DNA of 64,000 nt from Streptomyces regalis (GTDB lineage: Bacteria; Actinomycetota; Actinomycetes; Streptomycetales; Streptomycetaceae). Made by a program: the position numbers and the translations under genes. The notes under the pieces were generated by a model. It saw only the letters and a list, made by a program, of their open reading frames with translations. It was not told where the DNA came from and did not search any database. Where the stretch lies: NCBI RefSeq assembly GCF_001509475.1, contig NZ_LLZG01000243.1, positions 29,584 through 93,583 of the forward strand. The letters run 5' to 3'. Below are positions 8,302 through 17,682 of this stretch, piece after piece. Position 1 is the stretch's first letter. Every line of letters begins with the position of its first letter.

Positions 8302-10317
8302 GTGCAGACCACCACCCCCCACCCCCTCCTCCTACGCCGCCCCAGACGCGCCCTTTCCGCCCTCGTCACCGCCGCGCTCGTCGCCTGCCTGCTGTCGCTG
8401 TCCTGGGCGGGCGGCTCACCGGCGCGGGCAGCGGCCGGTGACGGCTCGGTGTCCGACCCCAACATCGCCTACGTGGGTCGCTGGGACACGAGTTCAGGCA
8501 CGGGCGCCGTGCCCCACTGGTCCGGCGCGTACCTCCAGACGGCCTTCACCGGCACCACGGTGAAAGTCAGGGCGAGGGACGCGGTCAACTTCTACGCGAG
8601 CATCGACGGCGGAGCCGACGTCTTCCACGCGGGCGTCCGCGGGACGGTGAACCTCACGCCCCAGCCCCTGTCCCCCGGCACCCACACCCTGCGGATCTCC
8701 TACCGCTCCGGCGACACCGTTTTCCAGGGCCTGGTGCTGGACTCCGGCGCGCGGACGGTCAGTCCGACCATGCCGTCAGGGCTGGTCGAGTTCGTCGGGG
8801 ACTCCATCACCGCCGGCGCCCTCACCGACCGGCTGGCGCTCGACTCGTACGCCTGGAAGACCGGCGAGCGGCTGGGCCTGCGGCACACCCGGATCGCCCG
8901 GGCGGGCTACTGCCTCGTCGCCCAGTCCGGTTGTACGGGCCTGAGCAGCCAGTACTTCAGGACCGGCAGCACCGGCGACCAGGGCTGGGACTTCTCCCGC
9001 TACGGGGCGAGCGCGGTCGTCATCAACCTGGGCACCAACGACATCGGCCACGGCGTGTCCGGCTCCGCCTTCCAGTCGGCGTACACCAAGTTCCTGAGCG
9101 ACCTGCGCGCCAAGCACCCCGAGGCGCACCTCTTCGCCGTGCAGACGCTCAAGAAGCGCTACGTGACGGAGACCAGGGCCGCCGTGAGCGCCCGCAACGG
9201 CTCCGGTGACGCCAGGGTGCACTACGTCGACACCACGGGCTGGCTCACCGACGGCACCGACTACGAGGACGGCAACGGCCACCCCAACGAGGCGGGGCAC
9301 ACCAAGTTCGCCGGCCGCCTGGCGCCCGTCATCGCCGCCCAACTGCGCACCGCCACCCCCGTGTCCACCAAGGCGGCCGCTCCCGGCCAGCCCGGCGACC
9401 CCAACATCAAGTTCGTCGGCCGCTGGGACACCCGCAGCTCCAGCACCCTCTACACCCCGTACTGGGCCGGCGCGTACTACCGGGTCGGGTTCACCGGCCG
9501 GACGGTCAAGCTGAAGCAGCGGAACACCATCGACTTCTGGGCGCGCATCGACAACGGGCCGGTGAAGTTCTACGACGACGTCAAGGGCACGGTGGACCTC
9601 ACCCCGTCACCGCTGGCTTCCGGCAACCACACGCTCCAGGTCAACTACCAGGTGGTGGCCGGCTCCTATCGCGGTGACGCCGTCTTCCAAGGGCTGGCCC
9701 TCGACAGTGGCGCGACGACGTTCGCGCCGCAGGCACCGGCCAAGCTGATCGAGTTCGTCGGGGACTCCATCACCGTCGGCACCACGACCTCGCAGAACGC
9801 CCGTACCGCGTACGGCTGGCTGATCGGCGAACGGCTCGGTACGGAGCACACACAGATCGCCCAGGGCGGCGCCTGTCTGGTCGCCGCGGCGGACGGATGC
9901 GTGGGCCTGGAGCAGCAGTTCACCCGGCTCAATCCCAACGCGCCCACCCCGGACTGGGAATTCTCCCGCTACCAGGCGGACGCCGTCGTCATCAACCTGG
10001 GCACCAACGACGTGGGCCACGGCGTCAGCTCCGCACAGTTCCAGTCGGCGTACACCAGCCTGCTGCGCAAGGTCCGAGCCGCCTACCCCAGGGCCTGGAT
10101 CTTCGCGTTGGAGACCTTCCGCGGCCGCTACGTCCCGCAGACCGAAGCGGCCGTCAAGGCGGCCGTCGACGGCGGCGACACCCGGGTCTCGTTCGTCGAC
10201 ACGACGGGCTGGCTGGGCTCCGGCGACCTGACGGACTCCGTCCACCCGAACGACCAGGGCCATCGCGTCATCGCCGACCGCCTGGCACCGATCATCGCAG
10301 CGAGAATCGGCAGCTGA
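8302..10317 (+). CDS. secreted tandem CE2-like carbohydrate esterase (two SGNH modules)
   Basis: 671 residues from GTG 8302 (AAAGGG just upstream). Residues 1-44 form a signal peptide (Arg-rich n-region, hydrophobic core, ARAAAG cleavage area). Two near-copies of a module of about 310 residues follow. Each has a beta-rich N-terminal part (VGRWDT... PHWSGAY or PYWAGAY) and an SGNH hydrolase with VEFVGDSITAG or IEFVGDSITVG (Ser nucleophile), INLGTNDIGHG or INLGTNDVGHG (Asn block), and a late His in GHPNEAGH or VHPNDQGH. The jelly-roll plus SGNH layout is that of carbohydrate esterase family 2, which removes acetyl groups from xylan or other plant polysaccharides. Both modules keep the catalytic residues. 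The duplication and the CebR-type operator are noteworthy. Confidence 0.88.
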   Translation: MQTTTPHPLLLRRPRRALSALVTAALVACLLSLSWAGGSPARAAAGDGSVSDPNIAYVGRWDTSSGTGAVPHWSGAYLQTAFTGTTVKVRARDAVNFYASIDGGADVFHAGVRGTVNLTPQPLSPGTHTLRISYRSGDTVFQGLVLDSGARTVSPTMPSGLVEFVGDSITAGALTDRLALDSYAWKTGERLGLRHTRIARAGYCLVAQSGCTGLSSQYFRTGSTGDQGWDFSRYGASAVVINLGTNDIGHGVSGSAFQSAYTKFLSDLRAKHPEAHLFAVQTLKKRYVTETRAAVSARNGSGDARVHYVDTTGWLTDGTDYEDGNGHPNEAGHTKFAGRLAPVIAAQLRTATPVSTKAAAPGQPGDPNIKFVGRWDTRSSSTLYTPYWAGAYYRVGFTGRTVKLKQRNTIDFWARIDNGPVKFYDDVKGTVDLTPSPLASGNHTLQVNYQVVAGSYRGDAVFQGLALDSGATTFAPQAPAKLIEFVGDSITVGTTTSQNARTAYGWLIGERLGTEHTQIAQGGACLVAAADGCVGLEQQFTRLNPNAPTPDWEFSRYQADAVVINLGTNDVGHGVSSAQFQSAYTSLLRKVRAAYPRAWIFALETFRGRYVPQTEAAVKAAVDGGDTRVSFVDTTGWLGSGDLTDSVHPNDQGHRVIADRLAPIIAARIGS

Positions 10318-10319
10318 CC

Positions 10320-11876
10320 TCAGGCCATCGGCATTCCTCCCCCCTGGAGCCGTTCCAGGTCGGAGCGGCGGACCTGGATGACGAGGAGGGCGATCACCGC
10401 GGCGATCGCGGTGAAGATCGCGGCCATGATGAAGGCGGCGGAGACTCCCGCGGTGAGGATCTCGTCGGCATAGGGCGCCGGGAGCTGCCCCGTGCGCTCG
10501 AAGCGGAGCCGCTCCACGGGGGTCGCCTGGGACAGGAAGGCGGGGATCTGCTGGTCGGCCTCGTTGCCGCTGGCCGTACCGAACACCGTGACCAGGATGG
10601 ACAGCCCGAGGGAACCGCCCACCTGCTGGGTGGCGTTGAGAAGCCCGGAGGCGGCGCCCGTCTCCCGGATGGCCACGTTGGACAGCGCCATCAGGGTCAG
10701 GGACACGAACTCCATGCCCATCCCGAGGCTGAATACGAGGATCGGGCCGAGGATGCTGCCCGCGTAGGTGGAGTGGACGTCGGTCAGGGTCAGCCAGGCG
10801 AGGCCGGCGGCGGCCAGTATCGCGCCGGTGACCATGAAGGGCTTGGGCCCGTACTTCGGCAGGAGTTGGGAGGCCAGCCCCGCGCCCACCGCGATGACGG
10901 CGCTCACCGGGAGGAAGGCAAGGCCGGCCTGGAGCGGGCTGAAGTCCAGCACGTTCTGGACGAAGAGGGTGAGGAAGAAGAACATGCCGAAGATCGCGGC
11001 GGCGAGGCTCAGCATCATGCCGTAGGTGCCGGCCCGGTTGCGGTCCGCGAACATGTGCAGGGGTGTGATCGGCTGCCGGGAGCGCCGTTCGATCAGGATG
11101 AACGCCAGCAGGACGACGACGGCCGCCCCGAACGCGGCCAGGGTGAGCGGGTCACGCCAGCCGTCCTGCGCGGCCCGGATGAACCCGTACACCAGCAGCA
11201 CCATGCCGATGGTGGAGGCCAGCGCGCCCGCCAGGTCGAAGTGACCGGGGTGCCGCTCGGACTCCCGGATCCAGCGCGGGGTGGCGAGCGCGATGAGCAG
11301 CCCGATGGGCACGTTGACGAACAGCACCCAGCGCCAGTTCAGCCACTCGACCAGGATTCCGCCCGCCAGCAGCCCGATCGCGCCGCCGCCCGCCGAGACC
11401 GCGGCGAAGACGCCGAACGCCCTGTTGCGTTCGGGCCCTTCAGGGAAGGTCGTACTGATCAGGGCGAGGGCGGTCGGGGACGCGATGGCGCCGCCGACGC
11501 CCTGGAGGGCACGAGCGGCGAGCAGTTGCCACTCGTTCTGGGACATTCCGCCGAGCAACGAGGCGAGTACGAAGAGCAGCACGCCGAAGATGAAGACGCG
11601 CCGTCTGCCGAGGATGTCGCCCATTCTGCCGCCGAGCAGCAGCAGTCCGCCGAAGGTGAGCGTGTAGGCGTTGATCACCCAGGACAGGCTGGTCGTGGAG
11701 AAGTCGAGGGAGCGCTGGATGTCCGGCAGGGCGATGTTCACGATGGTGATGTCGAGCACCACCATCAGCTGGCAGGACGCGATGACCAGCAACGCCATAC
11801 CACTGCCACGGCCCTCGCCCCGCTCCGTCTCCTGCGGGGTGGTCCGCGCTTCGGGTGTCGGCTCCGGGTTGCTCAT
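10320..11876 (-). CDS. MFS drug transporter, DHA2 (14-TM) family
   Basis: 518 residues from ATG 11876. TM1 contains the DHA2 signature MVVLDITIVNIALP, followed by GGRMGDILGRRRVF (motif A) and LQGVGGAIASPTAL, with about 14 hydrophobic segments. Such proton antiporters export drugs or natural products. The stop is 3 nt from the convergent esterase stop. There is no strong ribosome site before ATG 11876 and an in-frame upstream extension exists, so the start is not certain. No regulator is adjacent, so the substrate is open. Confidence 0.88.
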   Translation of the reverse strand: MSNPEPTPEARTTPQETERGEGRGSGMALLVIASCQLMVVLDITIVNIALPDIQRSLDFSTTSLSWVINAYTLTFGGLLLLGGRMGDILGRRRVFIFGVLLFVLASLLGGMSQNEWQLLAARALQGVGGAIASPTALALISTTFPEGPERNRAFGVFAAVSAGGGAIGLLAGGILVEWLNWRWVLFVNVPIGLLIALATPRWIRESERHPGHFDLAGALASTIGMVLLVYGFIRAAQDGWRDPLTLAAFGAAVVVLLAFILIERRSRQPITPLHMFADRNRAGTYGMMLSLAAAIFGMFFFLTLFVQNVLDFSPLQAGLAFLPVSAVIAVGAGLASQLLPKYGPKPFMVTGAILAAAGLAWLTLTDVHSTYAGSILGPILVFSLGMGMEFVSLTLMALSNVAIRETGAASGLLNATQQVGGSLGLSILVTVFGTASGNEADQQIPAFLSQATPVERLRFERTGQLPAPYADEILTAGVSAAFIMAAIFTAIAAVIALLVIQVRRSDLERLQGGGMPMA

Positions 11877-12008
11877 CGCATCGCGCCGTCGGCGGGGGGC
11901 TCGGTGGCTTCCCGCCACCATTCGACCGTACGCCGCTGTGGGACGGGCCTCCAGTCGATCACGGGGCCGGGCCATGGCGCCCTTGGCGGGGCCCTGGTAG
12001 GCCCCTGG

Positions 12009-13463
12009 TCAGCGACCGGGGCGGATCAGGCCCGTGAGATAGCGCCACAGCGACGAGCGCTGCCGGGCGGACTGGTCCGGCAGCACCGGCTCGGCCGGCT
12101 CCGGCTCGGACTCCTGCACCGTCTGCAGCGCCGATGCCCGCTCCGGTGCCGACGCCGGCGCGGATGCCGAGGGTCGCGCGGGCAGGGAGGCGAGTTCGTA
12201 CCGTACGGGCAGTGAGCGCAGGCCGCGCATGAAGGGCGAGGAGCGCCACGGCAGTTGGTCGGCCGGGAGGGCGAGGTCCAGATGGGAGAACCGCTCGAAG
12301 AGCCGGCCCACACCTACGGCCGCGACGGTCGACGCGAGCTCGCGCGCCGGGCACTGGCGGGGCCCCGCGCCCCAGGACAGGTGCGCCCGGGTGCTGATGG
12401 TGCTGCTCGCCGCCACGTGATCGGCGAAGAGCGGGTCGGCGTGCGCGGCGGCGGAGGAGACCCACACCGGGTCGCCCGCGCGGATCGTGTAGTTGCCGAG
12501 CGGGGTGTCCTTGGCGGCGAAGCGCGGTACGAAGTTCACCAGCGGCGGCTTGCGCATGACCACCCGGTTCATGGTCTCCCTGATCATCCCGGCGGACAGG
12601 CTGGCGCGCACGCTGCCGTCGCCGTCACCGGAGATGACCTCGACCACGGTGTTGGACATGAGGATCCCGACGTGGTCGGAGGTCATGCCGAGCAGCATGA
12701 ACAGCTCACGGGCCAGCTCGTCGAGCGACAGGTCGGGGTGCGCGGCCAGAAGGTAGGAGGGGAAGTCGTCCCCCGGCTCCTTCAGCTTCACGGCCACCAG
12801 TTCCGCGAGCGTCGCCAGCAGCCGCTCCAGGGCGGGCTCCGCGTCCGGGCCCGCGTCCAGGACCCGCCACATGTCCATCAGCGCGTCGTCGCCCTGTGAA
12901 CCGGGGAAGCCCAGCAGATGGCTGGCCACCATCAGGGGCAGCGGCCGGGAGAACTGCGCGGACAGGTCCGCCACGCCCGTGCCGCCCCCGTGCCCGACCA
13001 AGGTGATCAGTTCGTCGGCGTAGGCGGTGACGGCCGCCTTCAGCCGCTTCGCCTGGGGGTGGCCGGGATCCTGGAACGGTTTGAGTGCTACGTCCCACGC
13101 CGTCCGCAGCGGTTTGTAACCGGGACCGCCTTGGATCAGCACATGGTTGACCTCCAGGGACGGCCCGAGCGGCCAGTCGGCGGGCACTTCGCCTTCCGCG
13201 CGGGCCCGCCAGTTCTCCAGCCCCTTGGGCCAGCCGTCGTCGTCCTGGAGAACCTGCAGCGCCTCCCGGTAGCCGAGGACCAGCCACGCGGGCACACCCA
13301 GCAGGTCGACCGGCGCGACGGGTCCGTGCTGCTGCCTGAGTCGCTCGTACACGAGCGAGGGGCGCGTCTCGTAGTCGCGGGTCAGCAGCGGTTCGGGAGC
13401 CAGCTCCTCCAAGCGGGTGCCGTCGGCGCCCACCGCTCCGCTCTCACCCCACTGGGATTCCAT
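12009..13463 (-). CDS. CYP157-like cytochrome P450 with degenerate ExxR motif
   Basis: 484 residues from ATG 13463 (GGAGGG about 10 nt upstream; a GTG at 13493 is in frame). The heme loop LSWGAGPRQCPAREL has the axial Cys. The K-helix, normally ExxR, reads ETMN, so the invariant Arg is absent, and the I-helix is LLGMTSDHVG instead of AGxxT. Loss of ExxR is a known peculiarity of the Streptomyces CYP157 family, whose genes often lie in conservon operons beside CYP154; no conservon genes are present here. A low-complexity Pro/Ala/Ser/Glu linker lies near the C-terminus. Either it functions without ExxR, as proposed for CYP157, or it is decaying; the intact frame favours function. Confidence 0.85.
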   Translation of the reverse strand: MESQWGESGAVGADGTRLEELAPEPLLTRDYETRPSLVYERLRQQHGPVAPVDLLGVPAWLVLGYREALQVLQDDDGWPKGLENWRARAEGEVPADWPLGPSLEVNHVLIQGGPGYKPLRTAWDVALKPFQDPGHPQAKRLKAAVTAYADELITLVGHGGGTGVADLSAQFSRPLPLMVASHLLGFPGSQGDDALMDMWRVLDAGPDAEPALERLLATLAELVAVKLKEPGDDFPSYLLAAHPDLSLDELARELFMLLGMTSDHVGILMSNTVVEVISGDGDGSVRASLSAGMIRETMNRVVMRKPPLVNFVPRFAAKDTPLGNYTIRAGDPVWVSSAAAHADPLFADHVAASSTISTRAHLSWGAGPRQCPARELASTVAAVGVGRLFERFSHLDLALPADQLPWRSSPFMRGLRSLPVRYELASLPARPSASAPASAPERASALQTVQESEPEPAEPVLPDQSARQRSSLWRYLTGLIRPGR

Positions 13464-13706
13464 CTGCCCGCCGCCCTCCGACACTCCCCGCACCGGTGCA
13501 CTACCAGTCAGTAGCCGACAACGCCGGTGACCCTACCCCAGGGGGCACTTGCGGGTGAACGACGGGTGCGGTGGCTGTCCGCCGGGCGCCGGCGGGGTTC
13601 CCGGTGTTCCCGGTCTTACCCCTGCCTCGGCGGCCGCACGTCGGCCGAGGGCGTCGCCCGCCCGGCCCGACGTCAGTCCCCGCCCGACGCCGATCCCCGC
13701 CCACCG

Positions 13707-14432
13707 TCAGACCAACTCCTCGGCGGACTTCGCTCCCTGCTCGCGCAGCCACGTGACCAGCGTGGGATGGCCGGAGCGGTGGGCGGCGTCGAGTGGAGTC
13801 AGCTGGTCGTAGCCGACCCAGTTGACGTCTCCGCCCCGTTGCAGCAGGTAGCCGGCCGTCTGGCGTTGCCCGCCGTGGCAGGCGCACCACAGCGCGGCGG
13901 TGATGTCCTCCTCGGTGGGCGGGTCGGACTCGGACGTGCAGCAGGCGGATACGCGGTCGGCCTCGCCGAGGGCGGCGGCCTGCCACAGGGTGGTGCGGGC
14001 GCCGCGTTCCAGCAGCCGCCTCGCGCACCCCCACTGTCCGAAGGCCACCGCGTCCGCGAGCGGCGTGCCGTTGCCGATGACCGCGCCGTCGGCCTCGATG
14101 TCCGCGCCCAGGTCGAGCAGAGCGTCCAGGACGGGCACGTCGTCGGTGCTGGCCGCCCAGTGCAGCGGGGTCTCGCGGTGCGCGCCGGTGAACCGGGCGT
14201 TCACGTCCGCGCCCGCGGCGACCAGCGCGGTCACCGTCGCGGGACCGTTGGGCACGTGGCCGGGCCAGTCCGTGGCGACATGCAACAGGGTCCGCGTGGT
14301 CTTCGTGTTGCCCAGCCGTGCCGTGGCCAGCCCCGGATGAGCGGTAAGCAGGTCCTGCAACGCGCCCACGTCGCCGGTCCGGATCGCCTCGATGACGGCA
14401 CGGGCCGGCGGGGCGGTCGTATCGATGAGCAT
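13707..14432 (-). CDS. ankyrin repeat protein
   Basis: 241 residues from ATG 14432 with GGGAGG 7 nt upstream. Ankyrin repeats are visible throughout: NGPATVTALVAAGADVNARF, ETPLHWAASTDDVPVLDALL-DLGADIEAD, GTPLADAVAFGQWGCARRLL-ERGA and LTPLDAAHRSGHPTLVTWL. There is no signal peptide or membrane segment, so it is cytoplasmic. Bacterial ankyrin proteins of this size usually bind other proteins; no partner is suggested by neighbours. It diverges from the cobalamin riboswitch. Confidence 0.88.
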   Translation of the reverse strand: MLIDTTAPPARAVIEAIRTGDVGALQDLLTAHPGLATARLGNTKTTRTLLHVATDWPGHVPNGPATVTALVAAGADVNARFTGAHRETPLHWAASTDDVPVLDALLDLGADIEADGAVIGNGTPLADAVAFGQWGCARRLLERGARTTLWQAAALGEADRVSACCTSESDPPTEEDITAALWCACHGGQRQTAGYLLQRGGDVNWVGYDQLTPLDAAHRSGHPTLVTWLREQGAKSAEELV

Positions 14433-14534
14433 CGGTCCACCTCCCAAGTCCCCACCTGGATAACACGGCGCACTGACAACGCCCCCTCCCGCGGGCCACG
14501 GCGCCCCTGTCCGGCCGCCCCCGAACCCCTTTCT

Positions 14535-14650
14535 GTTACGCTCCCCGGGCCTCCCGCGGGGGAAGTCCGGTGAGAGTCCGGCGCTGACCCGCAACGGTGT
14601 GCGCGGGGACCATGTGGTCCGTCGCGCGAGCCCGATCGCCCGTGGTGGGT
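14535..14650 (+). promoter_or_regulatory. cobalamin riboswitch
   Basis: The leader of the following ABC operon contains the B12-box features GGGAAGTCCGGTGAGAGTCC, then CTGACCCGCAAC, and a later AGCCCGATCGCC that matches the riboswitch 3' conserved segment. Spacing and order fit the AdoCbl/cobalamin riboswitch. It lies about 120 nt before the permease start and predicts repression of the operon by cobalamin. Confidence 0.9.
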
Positions 14651-14767
14651 GCGACCGTTGAACTGCTCGCCGTGGACTGCGAGAGGGGACCGCGCGGCCG
14701 GCACGGTCGTACGGGCTGTCTCCCTGATCGATGCTCACAGGCGGCCCCAGGCGAAGGACCGCCGCCC

Positions 14768-15871
14768 GTGCACCGAAGTCCGACCCGGATAGTGAGACCG
14801 AAACCCAAATCCGGAGCGTCCCGACTGCCCGGTGCCTCGCGCGTATCCGTGGTGTCGCTCGTCCTCGCGCTGGGGCTGCTCCTGCTCGTCTCACTCGTGT
14901 GCGGTGTGGGGCTGGGAGCCGCCGGGATCGGCTGGGGCGATGTCTTCCGGCTGCTCGGGGCCGGGCTGACCGGCGGCACCATCGACGCCGGGGACGTCGC
15001 CGCGTACGCCATCGTCTGGGAGATCCGGCTGCCACGCGTCGTGCTCGGCGCGGTCGTCGGGGCCGGGCTCGCGTCCGTCGGGGTGGCGGTGCAGGCGATG
15101 GTGCGCAACGCGCTCGCCGATCCGTTCGTGCTGGGCATCTCCTCGGGCGCCGCGGTGGGCGCCAACGCCGTGATCCTGCTGGGGGCGTTCGCGGGGCTCG
15201 GGGTCTGGGCGCTGTCCCTGTCGGCCTTCGCGTCGGCGCTCGCGGCGACGGCGCTGGTGTATGCCGTGGCGCGGTCGCCGCACGGCCTCACCCCGCTGCG
15301 GCTGATCCTGACCGGGACGGCACTGGCGTACGGCTTCGAGGCCGTCACCACCGTCATGGTGTTCGGCGCGGCCCGGGGCGAGGCCGCCCGCTCGGCGATG
15401 ATGTGGCTGCTCGGGAGCCTGGGCGGCGCGACCTGGGCCCAGGTGCCGCTCGCCGCGGTGACCGTGGCGGCGGGCTGGGTGTGGCTGCGGTGGCGGGCCG
15501 AGGCGCTGAACGCCCTCGCCATGGGGGACGAGACGTCCGCCGCCCTCGGGGTCCAACCCGCATGGCTGCGCAGGGAGTTGTTCCTCGTCACTGCCGCCGT
15601 GACCGGGACCGTGGTGGCGGTCAGCGGGGCCATCGGGTTTGTCGGGCTGATGGTGCCGCATGTCGTACGGATGCTGGTCGGCGCCGATCACCGGCGGGTG
15701 CTGGCCGTGGCGCCGCTCGCCGGGGCCGTGCTGCTGGTGTGGGCGGACCTGCTCTCCCGGCTCCTCCTCGCCCCCGCCGAACTGCCCGTCGGCGTGATCA
15801 CCGCCGTGGTCGGGGTGCCCGCGTTTCTGCTGCTGATGCGGCGCGGCGGTTATGCGTTCGGGGGGCGGTGA
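14768..15871 (+). CDS. btuC: BtuC/FecCD-type ABC transporter permease (cobalamin)
   Basis: 367 residues from GTG 14768, with GAAGGA 9 nt upstream; the open frame extends into the riboswitch, so this later start is preferred. About ten membrane helices are present, with FecCD/BtuC signatures LPRVVLGAVVGAGLASVGVAVQ, NALADPFVLGISSGAAVGA and the coupling region GFVGLMVPHVVRMLVGADHR. The cobalamin riboswitch upstream makes vitamin B12 or a corrinoid the likely substrate, although the family also includes siderophore permeases. It is followed after 2 nt by the ATPase. Confidence 0.88.
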   Translation: MHRSPTRIVRPKPKSGASRLPGASRVSVVSLVLALGLLLLVSLVCGVGLGAAGIGWGDVFRLLGAGLTGGTIDAGDVAAYAIVWEIRLPRVVLGAVVGAGLASVGVAVQAMVRNALADPFVLGISSGAAVGANAVILLGAFAGLGVWALSLSAFASALAATALVYAVARSPHGLTPLRLILTGTALAYGFEAVTTVMVFGAARGEAARSAMMWLLGSLGGATWAQVPLAAVTVAAGWVWLRWRAEALNALAMGDETSAALGVQPAWLRRELFLVTAAVTGTVVAVSGAIGFVGLMVPHVVRMLVGADHRRVLAVAPLAGAVLLVWADLLSRLLLAPAELPVGVITAVVGVPAFLLLMRRGGYAFGGR

Positions 15872-15873
15872 GC

Positions 15874-16659
15874 ATGCGGCTCGACATCGAGGGGATCACG
15901 GTCGAGGCGGCCGGGGCGCGGCTGGTCGACGACCTTCGACTGACCGTGGACAGCGGGGCGTTCGTGGGGCTCGTCGGCCCGAACGGCAGCGGCAAGTCCA
16001 CGCTGCTGCGGTGCGTGTACCGGGCGCTGCGTCCGGCCGACGGCGTGGTGCGGCTCGACGGGGACGACGTCCACGCGATGGCGCCCCGGGCCGCCGCCCG
16101 GGTACTGGCCGCGCTGCCGCAGGAGTCGTCGGCCGAGTTCGACTTCACGGTCGCCGAGGTGGTGGCCATGGGGCGCCTCCCGCACCGGGACCGTACAGCT
16201 GCGTCCGACCGGGAGATCTGTGCTGCGGCCATGGACCGCACCGGCGTCGCCCATCTCGCCGACCGCGGGTTCCTCGCCCTGTCCGGCGGCGAGAAGCAGC
16301 GCGTGCTCATCGCCCGGGCGCTCGCCCAGCAACCGCAGGTGCTGGTCCTGGACGAGCCCACCAACCACCTCGACATCGCCCACCAGTTGGACGTGCTGTC
16401 CCTGGTGCGGGCCAGCGGCCTGACCGTGCTGGCCGCCCTGCACGACCTCAACCTGGCCGCCGCGCACTGCGACGTCCTGTACGTCATCGAGGGCGGCCGG
16501 GTCGTCGCCTCCGGCGCCCCGCACGACGTCCTTCAACCCGCCCTGCTCGCCGAGGTGTTCGGGGTCCGTGCCCATCCGGTACGGCACCCGGAGACCGGCG
16601 TCGTCCAGCTCCTGTTCGACCTCCTGCCTCAAGGAACAACCACATGCGCAAGCTCGTAG
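15874..16659 (+). CDS. btuD: ABC transporter ATPase, BtuD-like
   Basis: 261 residues. Walker A GPNGSGKST, Q-loop ALPQESS, signature LSGGEKQR, Walker B VLVLDEPTNHLD and H-loop AALHDLNLA are intact. It clusters with FecE/BtuD-type ATPases of metal-chelate import. ATG 15874 is used; GTG 15868, overlapping the permease stop, is an alternative. The 3' end overlaps the binding-protein gene by 16 nt, so the three genes are translationally linked. Confidence 0.9.
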   Translation: MRLDIEGITVEAAGARLVDDLRLTVDSGAFVGLVGPNGSGKSTLLRCVYRALRPADGVVRLDGDDVHAMAPRAAARVLAALPQESSAEFDFTVAEVVAMGRLPHRDRTAASDREICAAAMDRTGVAHLADRGFLALSGGEKQRVLIARALAQQPQVLVLDEPTNHLDIAHQLDVLSLVRASGLTVLAALHDLNLAAAHCDVLYVIEGGRVVASGAPHDVLQPALLAEVFGVRAHPVRHPETGVVQLLFDLLPQGTTTCASS

Positions 16660-17648
16660 CCACCGCCCTCTGCCTCGCCGCGACCGTCACCGCGACCGGC
16701 TGCGGAGCCACAGTTCAGAAGTCGGCGGACTCCAAGTCCTCCGCGGTCACCCTCACCAACTGCGGCCGCAAGGTGACGTACGACAAGGTGCCCGAACGCG
16801 TCGTCACCAACGACGTCGGCATCACCGAGCTGATGTTCGCCCTCGGCCTGGAGGACCGCATGGCCGGGTTCGCCATGCCCGACGACAAGGGCGATCTGAG
16901 CGGCGTGCCGTGGAAGGACGGCTACGACAAGGTGAAGTGGCTGTCGAAGGACCAGCTCACCAAGGAGAACGCCCTCGACGCCCGCGCCGACCTCGTCTTC
17001 GCCGGCTGGAACTACGGCTTCCGCGAGGACAGCGGCTTCACCCCCGACGCCCTGAAGAAGCTCGGCATCCCCTCGTACATCCTCACCGAGTCCTGCCACA
17101 ACGGCCGTACGGAGACGTCGCGCGGCATCATGCCGCCCCTGGACGCCCTGTACGCCGACCTCACCAACCTCGGGAAGCTGTTCGGCGTCGAGAAGCGGGC
17201 CGCGGCGCTGATCGCCGACTTCAAGAAGCAGGTCGCCGAGGTACACACGAAGGCTCCTACGGGCGCCGACCGGCCGAAGGTGTTCCTGTACGACAGCGGA
17301 CAGGACCAGCCCTTCACCTCCGGCCGCTACGCCGCCCCCGAGCAGATCATCAGCGAGGCCGGCGGGACCAACGTCATGCACGATGTCCAGGACTCCTGGA
17401 CCACCGTCGGCTGGGAGAGCGTCGTACAGCGCGACCCCGACGTCATCGTCATCTGCGACTACGGGGACGTGAGCGCCGAGCAGAAGAAGAAGTTCCTCCT
17501 CTCCTACGCGCCCCTGCGGAACGTCTCCGCCGTCAAGCACAAGCGGATCTTCGTCCTCGACTACGTCGACCTGGTCGAGAGCCCGCGCAACCCGTCGGCC
17601 ATCGCCCGGCTCGGCACCTATCTGCGGAAGGTCGCCGAGGAGCGCTGA
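16644..17648 (+). CDS. btuF: ABC transporter substrate-binding lipoprotein, BtuF-like
   Basis: 334 residues from ATG 16644 with AAGGAA 7 nt upstream. The N-terminus is a lipoprotein signal ending TATGCG with Cys about residue 20. The body is a class III periplasmic-binding fold (PERVVTNDVGITELMFALGL ... ADLVFAGWNYGF ... VGWESVVQRDPDVIVICDYG) typical of vitamin B12/siderophore binding proteins. As the third gene of the riboswitch-controlled operon, its ligand is most likely a corrinoid. Confidence 0.87.
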   Translation: MRKLVATALCLAATVTATGCGATVQKSADSKSSAVTLTNCGRKVTYDKVPERVVTNDVGITELMFALGLEDRMAGFAMPDDKGDLSGVPWKDGYDKVKWLSKDQLTKENALDARADLVFAGWNYGFREDSGFTPDALKKLGIPSYILTESCHNGRTETSRGIMPPLDALYADLTNLGKLFGVEKRAAALIADFKKQVAEVHTKAPTGADRPKVFLYDSGQDQPFTSGRYAAPEQIISEAGGTNVMHDVQDSWTTVGWESVVQRDPDVIVICDYGDVSAEQKKKFLLSYAPLRNVSAVKHKRIFVLDYVDLVESPRNPSAIARLGTYLRKVAEER

Positions 17649-17682
17649 CCGTCGGCGCGGGGCATGAGGGTCCAGCTGCAGG

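Noticed and set aside
9897..12215. 772-codon plus-strand frame across the esterase end and the MFS gene
   Set aside because: Low-complexity Gly/Glu/Gln/Arg composition and no start signal; shadow of the DHA2 transporter on the other strand.
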